DNA of 64,000 bases from Sphingomonas sp. 32-66-10 (GCA_002280565.1 NCEF01000006.1:17774-81773); one strand, 5' to 3'. Counted from the stretch's first letter, positions 46,857-56,971 are shown. Notes: generated by a model not told the origin, from the letters alone. Made by a program: numbers and translations.

Positions 46857-47566
46857 CGCTCCGACGCGCCGTTCCAGCGGCGCTGCTGCTGATGCTCGCC
46901 GCCGGGTTCGTGGCGCTGGGCATCTGGCAGGTCGAGCGGCGGGCGTGGAAGCATGCGCTGATCGACGCGGTCGAGACGCGCAGCACCGCGGCGCCGGTCG
47001 CCGCGCCGGCTCCCGGGGTTGCGGTGAGTGCCGAGGCGGACGCCTATCGCCGCGTCCGGGTGACGGGCCGATTCCTGCACGACCGCGAAACGCTGGTGCG
47101 CGCGGTCAGCGATCTGGGCAGCGGCTATTGGGTCGTCACCCCGCTCGATACCGGGCGTTTCACCGTGCTGGTCAATCGCGGCTTCGTGCCCCCCGACCGG
47201 CGCGACGCCGCCAGCCGCGCGGGGGGGAATGGGGCGGGGCCGGTAACCGTCACCGGCCTTCTGCGTGTGACCGAGCCGGGCGGCGGGTTCCTGCGCAGCA
47301 ATGATGCGGCGACGGATAACTGGTATTCGCGCGATGTCGCCGCGATCGCCGCCGCGCGGGGGCTGAGCAACGCCGCGCCCTATTTCATCGACGCCGACGC
47401 CGCCCCCAATCCGGGCGGGTGGCCGCGCGGCGGGCTGACCGTGCTGCGCTTTTCCGACAATCATCTGGGCTATGCGCTGACCTGGTTCGCGCTGGCGCTG
47501 CTGTCGCTCGGCGCCATCTGGCTGATGTTGCGCAAAGCGGCGGTTGCGCCCAACAAGGGGTCGTGA
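46853..47566 (+). CDS. SURF1 family oxidase assembly protein
   Basis: A 237-residue protein with a helix at each end (ALLLMLAAGFVALGIWQVER and YALTWFALALLSLGAIWLML) and a periplasmic domain containing RVTGRFLHDRETLVRA, GYWVVTPL and VNRGFVPPDRR, the SURF1 pattern. It helps heme insertion into subunit I of heme-copper oxidases. GTG 46853 is the start; the longer in-frame extension lies in cyoD. It is within the cyo operon, so it probably serves this quinol oxidase. Confidence 0.92.
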   Translation: MTLRRAVPAALLLMLAAGFVALGIWQVERRAWKHALIDAVETRSTAAPVAAPAPGVAVSAEADAYRRVRVTGRFLHDRETLVRAVSDLGSGYWVVTPLDTGRFTVLVNRGFVPPDRRDAASRAGGNGAGPVTVTGLLRVTEPGGGFLRSNDAATDNWYSRDVAAIAAARGLSNAAPYFIDADAAPNPGGWPRGGLTVLRFSDNHLGYALTWFALALLSLGAIWLMLRKAAVAPNKGS

Positions 47567-48861
47567 ACCGGCAGATCCTTGAGCCCGCCTTTCAGCCGGC
47601 GGATGCGGGGCGGCGCAACATGCTGCTGCTCACGCAATTGCGCTGGCTGGCGGTGGGCGGACAGCTGGTGACGGTCGCGGTGGTGAACTTCGCGCTCGGC
47701 ATCGACCTGCCGCTGACGCAATTGCTGATGTCGACGGCGACGCTCGCCGCGCTCAACATCGCCAGCCATGTGCTGATCGCCAGCGGTGCGCGCTTCACCG
47801 ATGGCGCATTGGCCGCCGCTTTGCTGTTCGATGTCGGTGCGCTGACGGTGCAGCTCAGCCTGTCGGGCGGGATCACCAATCCGTTCGCGGCACTGTTCCT
47901 GCTGCACATCGTGCTGGGCGCGGTGCTGTTGCGGCCGCATTATCCCTGGACGATCGTCGCCGCGACGCTGATCGCGCTGGGCATCCTGTCGCTCGACCCG
48001 ACGCCGTTGGTGCTGCCGGCCAATCTGCCGGTCGATCCGGTCAATCTCTACCTGTTCGGCGGGTTCGTCTGTTTCGTGCTGATCGCGGTGCTGCTGGTGA
48101 TCTTTATCGGCCAGATCAGCCGCAATCTGCGCAGCCACGACGCCGCGCTTGCCGCCGTCCGCCAGCGCGCGGCGGAGGAGGACCATATCGTCCGCATGGG
48201 CCTGCTCGCCTCGGGCGCGGCGCATGAGCTGGGGACGCCGCTGTCGCTGCTGTCGGTCGCGATCGGCGACTGGCGGGCGATGCCGCGGCTCAGGGACGAT
48301 GCCGAACTGCAGCAGGAGCTGGCCGAGATGGACGGCGCGGTGCGCCGCTGCAAGGCGATCGTCAGCGGCATCCTGATGTCGGCAGGCGAGGCGCGCGGGG
48401 TCGCGCCCGAAGTGACCAGCGTCCGCCGCTTCCTGACCGAGATTGTCGCGGATTATCGCGCCAGCCTGCTCCCCGGCACGCTCGATTTCGACGACCGCTT
48501 CGGCGCGGACGTCACCATCGTGTCCGATCCCGCGCTGCGCCAGGTGATCGGCAACGTCATCGACAATGCGATCGAGGTGTCGCCCGGCACGGTGACGCTC
48601 ACCGCACTGCGCGAGGACGACGCGCTGGTGATCGAGATCGCCGATCGCGGCACCGGCTTCGCGCCCGAAATCCTCGCGACTTTCGGCCAGCCCTATCGCT
48701 CGACCAAGGGCAAACCGGGCGGGGGGCTCGGCCTGTTCCTGCTGGTCAACGTCCTGCGCAAGCTGGGCGGGGAGGCGAGCGCGGAGAACCGGCTGGACGG
48801 CGGCGCGCGGGTGCGGATCGTCCTGCCGCTTACGGCGCTGGCGATGGCGGCACCGCGATGA
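47563..48861 (+). CDS. Redox sensor histidine kinase, RegB/PrrB/ActS family
   Basis: A 432-residue kinase with six membrane helices (residues 23-185). GGITNPF at 102-108 is the RegB quinone-sensing motif. The H box is SGAAHELGTPLSLLS with H221. Cys263 in RRCKAIVSGI corresponds to the redox-active Cys of RegB. The ATPase domain has NVIDNAIEVSPG and GGGLGLFLLVN. It senses aerobic/redox state through the quinone pool and controls its partner. GTG 47563 overlaps the SURF1 stop. Gene names differ between species (regB, prrB, actS). Confidence 0.94.
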   Translation: MNRQILEPAFQPADAGRRNMLLLTQLRWLAVGGQLVTVAVVNFALGIDLPLTQLLMSTATLAALNIASHVLIASGARFTDGALAAALLFDVGALTVQLSLSGGITNPFAALFLLHIVLGAVLLRPHYPWTIVAATLIALGILSLDPTPLVLPANLPVDPVNLYLFGGFVCFVLIAVLLVIFIGQISRNLRSHDAALAAVRQRAAEEDHIVRMGLLASGAAHELGTPLSLLSVAIGDWRAMPRLRDDAELQQELAEMDGAVRRCKAIVSGILMSAGEARGVAPEVTSVRRFLTEIVADYRASLLPGTLDFDDRFGADVTIVSDPALRQVIGNVIDNAIEVSPGTVTLTALREDDALVIEIADRGTGFAPEILATFGQPYRSTKGKPGGGLGLFLLVNVLRKLGGEASAENRLDGGARVRIVLPLTALAMAAPR

Positions 48862-49388
48862 CCGGCCGCCTGCTGATCATCGTTGAGGATGACGAGGCGT
48901 TCGCGCGGACGCTCAAACGCTCGTTCGAGCGGCGCGACTACACCGTGCTATGGGCGGCGAATCATGACGAGCTGGCGGCACTGCTGACCGACCACGCGCC
49001 GGAGTTCGCGGTGGTGGACCTGAAGCTGGGCGGCGCATCGGGCTTGGCCTGCGTGCAGACGCTGCGGGCGAGCGATGCGGGGATGAAGATCGTCGTCCTC
49101 ACCGGCTTCGCCAGCATCGCGACCGCGGTCGAGGCGATCAAGCTGGGCGCCAACCACTATCTCGCCAAGCCATCGAACACCGACGATATCGAGGCCGCGT
49201 TCGCGCGCGTCGACGGCGATGTCGACGCCCCGGTCGGCGGCCGCACCTCATCGATCAAGACGGTCGAGTGGGAGCATATCCACCAGACGCTGGTCGAGAC
49301 CGACTTCAACATCTCCGAAGCCGCGCGGCGGCTGGGGATGCACCGGCGCACGCTGGCGCGGAAGCTGGAGAAGCGCCCGGTGCGGTAG
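48858..49388 (+). CDS. Response regulator, RegA/PrrA/ActR family
   Basis: A 176-residue regulator: receiver domain with D54 (FAVVDLKLGGASGL), K in HYLAKPSNTDD, then a linker with Pro and a Fis-type helix-turn-helix at the C-terminus (NISEAARRLGMHRRTLARKL), the near-invariant RegA DNA-binding end. It overlaps its kinase gene by 4 nt. RegA-type regulators control oxidases, carbon and nitrogen pathways by redox state; here the cyo operon is the most obvious target. Confidence 0.94.
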   Translation: MTGRLLIIVEDDEAFARTLKRSFERRDYTVLWAANHDELAALLTDHAPEFAVVDLKLGGASGLACVQTLRASDAGMKIVVLTGFASIATAVEAIKLGANHYLAKPSNTDDIEAAFARVDGDVDAPVGGRTSSIKTVEWEHIHQTLVETDFNISEAARRLGMHRRTLARKLEKRPVR

Positions 49389-49453
49389 GGGGGAGACCTC
49401 TCGGCGGTCGCTGTTGGGGCGATGGCTGAACGGCCTAAATTGGGGGGAGCGGG

Positions 49454-50071
49454 TTATGTGTCGAGTGTGATGTCATACCATCGGTCAGGCCCGGTTAACC
49501 ACTCAAGCGCCCGCCGCCGCTCAATGATTACATAAGGCTCAATCGGAAAGTCTTTGCGCTCACCGGCGAGGGAGGCATCTCGTAATGCCCAATGCAGGCA
49601 GTAGCCAAGGTCCGCCGCCTGCATGATCTCTACGGTGTCCCGCATTCTCGCGCTGGCGCAAAGAGACTGCAAAGGCTCGCCGAGCTTAAGGTTCGGCAGG
49701 CGATGCACGAAGGCATTATCAACTGCGTCAAACCAGTCGATGCTCTCTTCTATCCCTAGAGCCCAACAAAGGGCAAATATTCCTTCAACCTGATATGCAA
49801 AACGATTGCCGGATTCCTGGCCTCGCAAAAACGAAGCCTCTTCTTCTTCTAAGAACGAAGTGAGGCTTTGCGCTTCTATCCAAGCGAGGGACTTGACCCG
49901 GGAAAAGCCAAAGGCTGAAGCTGAACAAGCGTGCAGGCAGGCAAGCCTTTTCAGTGTCTCGCCCTCATCCCTTAGTTCGCTTGGATCAAGAGGCGGAAGG
50001 TGGGCAGGCACGGCGAGCCCGAGGCTCGCCAGCGTGCTCATCGATTTTAGCCTAAGCGCTTGGGGGTCCAT
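49454..50071 (-). CDS. DUF4272 family protein
   Basis: A 205-residue protein: KSMSTLASLGLAVPAHLPPL at the start, RFAYQVEGIFALCWALGIEE in the middle and ERRRALEWLTGPDRWYDITL at the end match DUF4272. The function is unknown. The gene is somewhat AT-richer than its surroundings and stands alone between regA and the biotin cluster, suggesting an acquired gene. Confidence 0.8.
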   Translation of the reverse strand: MDPQALRLKSMSTLASLGLAVPAHLPPLDPSELRDEGETLKRLACLHACSASAFGFSRVKSLAWIEAQSLTSFLEEEEASFLRGQESGNRFAYQVEGIFALCWALGIEESIDWFDAVDNAFVHRLPNLKLGEPLQSLCASARMRDTVEIMQAADLGYCLHWALRDASLAGERKDFPIEPYVIIERRRALEWLTGPDRWYDITLDT

Positions 50072-50156
50072 AGAGACGTATCATGCCATCGGGCTGTTAA
50101 CGCCGGCAATGGGGTCGCTTGCAGCCAGCCCGTTTTATGCGTCTGGGGCCTAATCA

Positions 50157-50176
50157 CCTCCCCCGCCAAGGGGAGG
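50157..50176. terminator. Small GC hairpin before the CitE-like gene
   Basis: CCTCCCC and GGGGAGG form a 7-bp stem around a 6-nt loop, in the gap upstream of the CitE-like gene. No T-run follows. It may be a remnant of the GC-rich repeat family seen elsewhere in the window. Confidence 0.35.
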
Positions 50177-50247
50177 ATTGGTTGGATGCCACCCTTGCAG
50201 CGCGGCGCGCGCAAAGGCATGGCGCGGGGCACGAGAGAGGAAATCCG

Positions 50248-51084
50248 ATGCGCCTGCGCTCCTTGTTGTTCGTCCCCGGTGACCGGCCCGACCGGATGGA
50301 AAAGGCGCTGGCCAGCGGTGCCGATGCGCTGATCCTGGACCTTGAGGATTCGGTGACGCCGGAGCGCAAGGGCGATGCGCGCGCGGCGGTGGCGGCGTTC
50401 CTCGCCAAGCAGCATGGCGGCCCGGCGCTCTGGGTCCGCATCAACCCGCTCGACAACGGCATGACGCCGGACGACCTTGCCGCCGCGCGCGGGGCGGATG
50501 GCATCGTGCTGCCCAAATCGGCGAGCGGGCAGGATGTGGCGGCGCTCGACGCGATGCTCGCCGGCGTGGCGGCGCGCATCCTGCCGATCGCGACCGAAAT
50601 GCCCGCCGCGATCTTTGGCCTGGGCAGCTATGCCGGCTGCTCGTCGCGCCTCGCCGGGATCACCTGGGGGGCGGAGGATCTGCCCGCCGCGATCGGCGCC
50701 CAATCCTCGCGCGAGGCGGACGGGCGCTACACCCCGCCCTACGAGATGATCCGCGGCCTCACCCTGTTCGGCGCCCACGCCGCCGGGGTCGCGCCGATCG
50801 AGACCGTCTATCCCGATTTCCGCGATCTCGACGGGCTGGCGGCCTATTGCGCGCGGGCAATGCGCGACGGCTTTACCGGCATGATGGCGATCCACCCGGC
50901 GCAGGTGCCGGTGATCAACGCCGCCTTCACCCCGTCCGAAGCCGCCATCGCGCATGCGCAGGCGGTGGTTGCCGCCTTCGCCGCCAATCCGGGCGCGGGG
51001 GCGTTGCAGCTCGACGGCAAGATGATCGACGCGCCGCACCTGAAACAGGCGCGCGCGCTGCTCGCCCGCGCGGGAGTGGCATGA
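50248..51084 (+). CDS. HpcH/HpaI aldolase / citrate lyase beta-subunit-like protein
   Basis: A 278-residue TIM-barrel lyase: SLLFVPGDRPDRMEKALASG and ADALILDLEDSVTPERKGDA (metal-binding acidic residues), RINPL, then ATEMPAAIFGLGSYAG and FTGMMAIHPAQVPVIN. CitE-like enzymes cleave or hydrolyse acyl-CoA thioesters such as malyl- or citramalyl-CoA; no citrate lyase alpha or gamma subunit is near, so it is a stand-alone member. ATG 50248 follows GAGAGG. Its stop overlaps bioF, making it the first gene of a four-gene unit with bioFDA. Confidence 0.88.
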   Translation: MRLRSLLFVPGDRPDRMEKALASGADALILDLEDSVTPERKGDARAAVAAFLAKQHGGPALWVRINPLDNGMTPDDLAAARGADGIVLPKSASGQDVAALDAMLAGVAARILPIATEMPAAIFGLGSYAGCSSRLAGITWGAEDLPAAIGAQSSREADGRYTPPYEMIRGLTLFGAHAAGVAPIETVYPDFRDLDGLAAYCARAMRDGFTGMMAIHPAQVPVINAAFTPSEAAIAHAQAVVAAFAANPGAGALQLDGKMIDAPHLKQARALLARAGVA

Positions 51085-52190
51085 CGCCAGACTTTCACCA
51101 CGACGACCTGAACCGGCTGGAACGGGCAGGGCGGCTGCGGTCGCTGAGCCCGCGCACCGGGCTGGATTTCGCGTCGAACGACTATCTCGGCCTCGCCAAT
51201 GATCAGCGGTTGCGCGATGCGGTGGCCGATGCGGTCGCGCGTGGCGTGGCGGTAGGGTCGGGCGGATCGCGGCTGTTGCGCGGCAACGACTGGGAGATTG
51301 CGGCGCTGGAGGCCGAAGCCGCTGCGATGTTCGGTGCGGAGGCGTGCCTGTATTTCGCCACCGGCTTTGCCGCCAATGTCGCGCTGCTGGCGACGTTGCC
51401 GCAGCCGGGCGACCTGATCGTCCATGACGCCATGATCCATGCCAGCATGCATGACGGCCTGCGCCTCGCCCGCGCGCCGGCGGTGGCGGCGGGGCATAAT
51501 GATCCGCAGGCGGTGGACGATGCGATCCGCGCCTGGCGCGCGCAGGGCGGGACGGGCACGCCGTGGATCGCATTCGAGACACTGTATTCGATGGACGGCG
51601 ATTGCGCGCCGGTCGCGGACTTCGCGGCGGTGGCGGCGCGGCATGACGCCATGCTGCTGGTCGATGAGGCGCATGCCACCGGCGTGTGGGGCGCGCATGG
51701 CCGAGGGCTGAGCGAGGCGCTGGAGGGCGCGGAGAATGTCGTCGCCCTGCACACCTGCGGCAAGGCGCTGGGCTGTCAGGGCGCGCTGGTCACCGGCCCG
51801 CGCGTGCTGATCGATTTCCTGATTAACCGCGCGCGCCCCTTCATCTTCTCGACCGCGCCATCGCCCCTGCTGGCGAGTGCGGTCCGCGCGGCGCTCCGTA
51901 TCGTGGCGGAGGAACCGGAGCGGCGCGCGTGGCTCCATGCGCTGATCGCCCATGCCGAAACCGCACTCGCCCCGCATGGCGTGACCGCGACGGGGACGCA
52001 GATCCTGCCGCTCATCATCGGCGACGACACGGCGACGATGGCGCGCGCGGCGGCGGTGCAGGCGCGCGGCTTCGACGTGCGCGGCATCCGCCCGCCCACG
52101 GTCGCGCCGGGCACCGCGCGGCTGCGGATCACGCTGACGCTCAACGTCACCGCGCAAGATATTGATTCACTGGCAGAGGCTCTCGCATGA
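51081..52190 (+). CDS. bioF: 8-amino-7-oxononanoate synthase
   Basis: A 369-residue PLP enzyme joining pimeloyl thioester and alanine, the first step of the biotin ring pathway. FASNDYLGLANDQRL, GSGGSRLLRGNDWEIAALEA, VDEAHATGVWGAHGRGL and the PLP lysine in LHTCGKALGCQGALV are BioF features. ATGA overlap with the CitE-like gene before it; 4-nt overlap with bioD after it. Confidence 0.95.
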   Translation: MTPDFHHDDLNRLERAGRLRSLSPRTGLDFASNDYLGLANDQRLRDAVADAVARGVAVGSGGSRLLRGNDWEIAALEAEAAAMFGAEACLYFATGFAANVALLATLPQPGDLIVHDAMIHASMHDGLRLARAPAVAAGHNDPQAVDDAIRAWRAQGGTGTPWIAFETLYSMDGDCAPVADFAAVAARHDAMLLVDEAHATGVWGAHGRGLSEALEGAENVVALHTCGKALGCQGALVTGPRVLIDFLINRARPFIFSTAPSPLLASAVRAALRIVAEEPERRAWLHALIAHAETALAPHGVTATGTQILPLIIGDDTATMARAAAVQARGFDVRGIRPPTVAPGTARLRITLTLNVTAQDIDSLAEALA

Positions 52191-52789
52191 TCGTCGTCAC
52201 CGGCACCGATACCGGGGTGGGCAAGACCGTCGCGTCGGCGGCGCTCGCCTGGCGGCTGGGCGCGACCTATTGGAAACCGGTGCAGGCCGGGCGCGAGGAG
52301 GCGGAGAGCGACCGGGAGGCAGTCGCGCGGCTGGCCGGGGTGGACACGCTGCCCGAAGCCTATTTCCTCGAAACCCCCTGCTCGCCGCATCGCGCAGCGG
52401 AGATCGACGGCGTCACCATCGACCCGAACCGCCTGACCCCGCCAGCGGGGCGGTTAGTAGTTGAGGGGGCGGGGGGTGCGCTGGTGCCGGTGACCCGCGA
52501 CCTGCTCTACGCGGACCTGTTCGCGCGCTGGGGGCTGCCGGTGGTGATCGTCGCCCGCACCGCGCTCGGCACGATCAACCACAGCCTGATGACGATTGAA
52601 GTGGCACGCGCGAGGGGTGTGCGCGTGGCCGGTATCCTGTTTTCCGGCGATGAAGTGCCCGACAGCCAGGCGACGATCTGCACGATGGGGCGTGCCGCAT
52701 CGCTCGGCCGCCTGCCGCGCCTCGACCCGCTGACCCCGGACAGCCTGCGCGCGGCGGCGGCGCAGCTCGATCTTCGGCCGCTGGCATGA
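52187..52789 (+). CDS. bioD: Dethiobiotin synthetase
   Basis: A 200-residue ATP-dependent carboxylase closing the ureido ring of dethiobiotin. P-loop TGTDTGVGKT at 5-14, YWKPVQAG with the catalytic Lys, VEGAGGALVPV and TALGTINHSLMTIE are characteristic. Short for the family but complete. Overlaps of 4 nt on both sides. Confidence 0.95.
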   Translation: MIVVTGTDTGVGKTVASAALAWRLGATYWKPVQAGREEAESDREAVARLAGVDTLPEAYFLETPCSPHRAAEIDGVTIDPNRLTPPAGRLVVEGAGGALVPVTRDLLYADLFARWGLPVVIVARTALGTINHSLMTIEVARARGVRVAGILFSGDEVPDSQATICTMGRAASLGRLPRLDPLTPDSLRAAAAQLDLRPLA

Positions 52790-54027
52790 CGTCCCCCGTC
52801 TGGCATCCCTTTACCCAGCATGGCCTCAATGAGCCAGTACCGCTGGTGACGCATGCGCAGGGCGCGATCCTGCACACCGCCGATGGCCGCCGCGTGATCG
52901 ACGCCATTTCGTCCTGGTGGGTGACGACGCACGGCCATTGCCACCCGCGCATCATGGCGGCGATCCGCGCACAGGCGGAGAAGCTCGATCAGCTGATCTT
53001 CGCCGGCTGGACCCATGAACCCGCCGAGACGCTGGCGCGCGACCTCACCGCGATGATGCCGCCCGCGCTGACCAAAGTGTTCTTCTCCGACAGCGGATCG
53101 ACCAGTGTCGAGGTCGCGCTGAAAATGGCGCTCGGCCATTTCGCCAATCGCGGCGAGGATCGCCACCGCGTCGTGGTGATGCAGGGCAGCTATCATGGCG
53201 ACACGATCGGCGGCATGTCGGTCGGCGCGCGCGGCGTGTTCAACAAGAGTTACGCGCCGCTGCTGTTCGATGTCGACGTCATCCCGTTCCCGGCCGAGGG
53301 GGCGGAGCAGGCGACGCTCGATGCGCTGGAGGCGTGCTGCCGCGCACGCCCGGCGGCGCTGATCGTCGAGCCGTTGATCCTGGGCGCTGGCGGCATGCTG
53401 ATCTATCCGCCGCGCGTCCTGCGCGCGATGCGGGAGATCTGCGCCGCGCATGGCGTGCTGTTCATTGCGGATGAGGTGATGACCGGCTGGGGTCGCACCG
53501 GCACGCTGCTGGCGTGCGAGCAGGCGGGGGTGGTGCCCGACCTGTTGTGCCTGTCCAAGGGGCTGACCGGCGGGTCGCTCCCGCTCGCGGTGACCATGGC
53601 GACCGAAGAGATCTTCGCCTCGCACCTCAGCGAGGACCGCTCGCGCATGTTCTTTCACTCGTCCAGCTACACCGCCAATCCGATCGCCTGCGCGGCGGCG
53701 GTGGCGAACCTCGCCCTCTGGCGCGACGAGCCGGTGCTGGAGCGGATCGACCGCCTCGCGCGCCGTCAGGCGGAACTGAGCGCGCCGCTGGCACCCCGCG
53801 TCAGCAACCTCCGCCAGATCGGCACGATCGTCGCGATGGAGCTGGAGGATCGTGCGGGCAGCTATATGTCGGCGCTCGGCCCGCGGCTGATGGCGTTCTT
53901 CCGCGAGCGCGACGTGCTGCTGCGCCCGCTTGGCAACACCGTTTACGTCATGCCGCCCTACAGCATCGCCGACGATGATCTGGCGCGGGTCTATGCGGTG
54001 ATCGCGGAGGCAGTGGAAACGCTCTAG
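52786..54027 (+). CDS. bioA: Adenosylmethionine-8-amino-7-oxononanoate aminotransferase
   Basis: A 413-residue class III aminotransferase using S-adenosylmethionine as amino donor. [57 protein letters not shown] and the PLP lysine in [16 protein letters not shown] are BioA motifs. It completes bioFDA; bioB and the pimeloyl genes are not in the window. The stop overlaps the convergent chemoreceptor gene by 4 nt. Confidence 0.96.
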   Translation: MTSPVWHPFTQHGLNEPVPLVTHAQGAILHTADGRRVIDAISSWWVTTHGHCHPRIMAAIRAQAEKLDQLIFAGWTHEPAETLARDLTAMMPPALTKVFFSDSGSTSVEVALKMALGHFANRGEDRHRVVVMQGSYHGDTIGGMSVGARGVFNKSYAPLLFDVDVIPFPAEGAEQATLDALEACCRARPAALIVEPLILGAGGMLIYPPRVLRAMREICAAHGVLFIADEVMTGWGRTGTLLACEQAGVVPDLLCLSKGLTGGSLPLAVTMATEEIFASHLSEDRSRMFFHSSSYTANPIACAAAVANLALWRDEPVLERIDRLARRQAELSAPLAPRVSNLRQIGTIVAMELEDRAGSYMSALGPRLMAFFRERDVLLRPLGNTVYVMPPYSIADDDLARVYAVIAEAVETL

Positions 54028-55346
54028 GCCGCGCGCAGATCGGACAGGAAGCTGCGCACCGCGCCGTCGAGCGCGCTGGCCTCTGCATAGATGCGGTTGG
54101 CGAGGCCGCTCATCTCCTGCGCGCTCTGTGTCGCCGATCCCGCGCTGCCGCTGATGGCGGCGACATCGTCGGCGATCAGCGCGCCGGCGCTGACCGTTTC
54201 GTCGACCGTGGCGGCGATCAGGCGCGTCGTATCGCGCTGGGTCGCGACGGCATGTTCGACCGTGTCGCACAACCGCGCCATCGCCGCGATCGCGCGTTCG
54301 ACCTCTTCATGCCCGCCCGCCACCTGCGCAATGCCGTCACAGATTTCGGCGACATGGGTGGTGATGCGCCCGGCGGCAGTCCCGGCTTGGCTCGCCAGCG
54401 CCTTGACCTCGTTCGCGACCACCGTGAAGCCGCGTCCGGCCTCACCCGCGCGGGCGGCTTCGATCGTGGCATTGAGCGCGAGCAGGTTCACCTGCCCCGC
54501 AATCTCGCCGATCAGCGCGATGACCGCGTCGATCGACTGGGCCGACCGCATCAGCTGACGCATACGCGCGCCGCCCTCGCCGACCAGGCCGACAGCGTGC
54601 TCCGCCGCGCGCTTGGCCCGCGCCGTGTCGCTGTTGATCGCGGCAAAGGCATCGGCGAGCATGCGCCCGTGCTCGGCAATGCCGTTCATGCCAAGGCTGG
54701 TCTGCGATGCCGCCGCCGCCACCGTCGCGGCGCGATCGCCGGTATCGGCCGCGCGCACCGCCGTGGCGCCGGCATGGGTGCCGATGCGCTGGGACAGGGT
54801 GCTGAGCGTCCCGGCAAGCGCCGCGACCTGCGTTTCGAACTGGCTCGACGCAGCCTCGATCCGCCCCGATCGCCGCAGCTGCGCGCGCGCCTGGATCAAC
54901 TCACGCTCGACCGCCAGGCTGACGATGCGGCGGTTGGCGACCACCGCGAACAGCCGCCCGCGATGCGTCAGGATCATGCCCTCCTGCCCGCTGGCGGCGC
55001 GATAGGCGTCGAGCACCGCGCCGATATCCTGATCGACCTCGGCCTGGGGGCAGGGGCGGATATGCGCCGCAATCGCGCTGCCATAGGCCGGATTGCGCAT
55101 CAACGCGTGACCGAACGGGTTGAGCAACAGCCGCCGCACATCCTTTTCGAACAGCGCGCCAATCGCGCGGTGATTTGCATCGACCACCGGCAGCAGGCGC
55201 AGTTCCATATTGGTCTGGAACATCTCCGTCGCGGTGAACAAGGTATCGTGTTCGCGCAGGAATGGCGGGTTGCGCTCGGCCGTGGACAGCCATTCCCGCG
55301 TGGTCGACGCGGCAGGGACGGAAGCGGGATCGGCGAGCGCAAACAT
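54024..55346 (-). CDS. Soluble methyl-accepting chemotaxis-like protein
   Basis: A 440-residue protein without membrane helices. The N-terminal part (about 30-150, [20 protein letters not shown], then [17 protein letters not shown]) looks like a CBS-type or related ligand-binding region. The C-terminal part is an MCP signalling coiled coil whose hairpin tip is [20 protein letters not shown] followed by [14 protein letters not shown]. No CheW-binding variation is obvious. A cytoplasmic input feeding CheA, or an alternative chemosensory pathway. No che genes are adjacent. Confidence 0.88.
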   Translation of the reverse strand: MFALADPASVPAASTTREWLSTAERNPPFLREHDTLFTATEMFQTNMELRLLPVVDANHRAIGALFEKDVRRLLLNPFGHALMRNPAYGSAIAAHIRPCPQAEVDQDIGAVLDAYRAASGQEGMILTHRGRLFAVVANRRIVSLAVERELIQARAQLRRSGRIEAASSQFETQVAALAGTLSTLSQRIGTHAGATAVRAADTGDRAATVAAAASQTSLGMNGIAEHGRMLADAFAAINSDTARAKRAAEHAVGLVGEGGARMRQLMRSAQSIDAVIALIGEIAGQVNLLALNATIEAARAGEAGRGFTVVANEVKALASQAGTAAGRITTHVAEICDGIAQVAGGHEEVERAIAAMARLCDTVEHAVATQRDTTRLIAATVDETVSAGALIADDVAAISGSAGSATQSAQEMSGLANRIYAEASALDGAVRSFLSDLRAA

Positions 55347-55527
55347 GGACCCGATCTAGGGGCGCTAGGGTAAATGCGGCGTTATCCGGGCGTGACACTT
55401 CGGTTACAAATGGCTGATTTCCGCGATTTCTCCCGAGTGAATGCGACAAACCGGTAACAATCGTAACTTGTGGACTTGCCGCGCAAGGGCTGGCGGGTGC
55501 ATGAGCGCCGCAACAAGGAGAGGCATC

Positions 55528-56971
55528 ATGGCGGCGTCCGTTCGCGAGATCACCCATTTCATCGGCGGCGCGGCGACCGCCGGCACCGGCACGCGCCGAT
55601 CGGACGTGTTCGATCCCAATAGCGGCGCGGTGCAGGCACAGGTTACGCTCGGCAGCCCGGCCGATCTCGACACAGCGATGCACAAGGCGCTGGCCGCGCA
55701 GGGCGCATGGGCCGCGACCAACCCGCAGCGCCGCGCGCGCGTGATGTTCGCGTTCAAGGCGGAAGGGCGATATCCAGCGCGGCCTTGAAGTGATCGAATT
55801 CGCCTGCGGTATCCCGCATGTGCTGAAGGGCGAATATACCCAGGGCGCCGGCCCCGGCATCGACGTTTATTCGATGCGCCAGCCGCTCGGCGTTGTTGCA
55901 GGCATCACCCCGTTCAACTTCCCGGCGATGATCCCGATGTGGATGTTTGGCGTCGCCATCGCCTGTGGCAACGCCTTCATCTTGAAGCCCAGCGAGCGCG
56001 ATCCCAGCGTGCCGGTGCGCCTCGCCGAACTGATGCAGGAAGCCGGTCTGCCGGACGGCATTCTGCAGGTTGTGCAGGGCGACAAGGAGATGGTCGACGC
56101 GATCCTCGACCATCCCGAGATCAAGGCGGTCAGCTTCGTCGGCTCGTCCGACATCGCGCATTATGTCTATCGCCGCGGTGTCGAGGCCGGGAAGCGCGTT
56201 CAGGCGATGGGTGGCGCGAAGAACCACGGCATCGTCATGCCCGACGCCGACCTCGACCAGGTGGTCAACGATCTTGCCGGTGCTGCCTTCGGCTCGGCGG
56301 GCGAGCGCTGCATGGCGCTGCCGGTCGTCGTGCCGGTCGGTGAGAAGACCGCCATCGCGTTGCGCGAAAAGCTGTTGCCCGCGATTGCCGCCCTGCGCGT
56401 CGGCGTTTCGACCGATGCACAGGCGCATTACGGCCCGGTCGTCACCGCCGCGCACAAGGCCAAGATCGAAAGCTACATCCAGATGGGCGTCGATGAGGGC
56501 GCGGAGCTGGTCGTCGACGGGCGCGGCTTCACGCTGCAGGGGCATGAGCAGGGCTTCTTCGTCGGCCCGACCCTGTTCGACCGCGTGACGCCGCAGATGC
56601 GCAGCTATCAGGAAGAGATTTTCGGCCCCGTCCTCCAGATGGTGCGCGCCGACAGCTTCGAGGAGGCACTGCGCCTGCCGAGCGAGCACCAGTACGGCAA
56701 TGGCGTCGCGATCTTCACCCGCAACGGCCACGCCGCGCGCGAATTTGCCGCGCGCGTCAATGTCGGCATGGTCGGCATCAACGTGCCGATCCCGGTGCCG
56801 GTCGCTTATCACACGTTCGGCGGGTGGAAGCGCAGCGCGTTCGGCGACACCAACCAGCACGGCATGGAGGGGGTCAAGTTCTTCACCAAGGTGAAGACGA
56901 TCACCCAGCGCTGGCCCGACGGTGGGGTGGGCGACGCCGCCAACGCCTTCGTCATTCCCACGATGGGATGA
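55528..56971 (+). pseudogene. mmsA: Methylmalonate-semialdehyde dehydrogenase, deleted and frameshifted
   Basis: The 5' part (ATG 55528, AAGGAGAGG upstream) encodes the family N-terminus up to RRARVMFAFKA, then runs out of frame to a stop at 55788. Family similarity resumes one frame over at KGDIQRGLEVIEFACGIPHV and continues to the end, including catalytic Cys in GSAGERCMAL. Between A (gcg 55759-55761) and K (aag 55763) about 23-24 codons normally present in MmsA (the LIEANMDELA-like helix to the lysine) are missing, so the lesion is a deletion of roughly 70 nt with net loss of frame, not a simple one-base slip. The protein would be nonfunctional. Confidence 0.85.
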
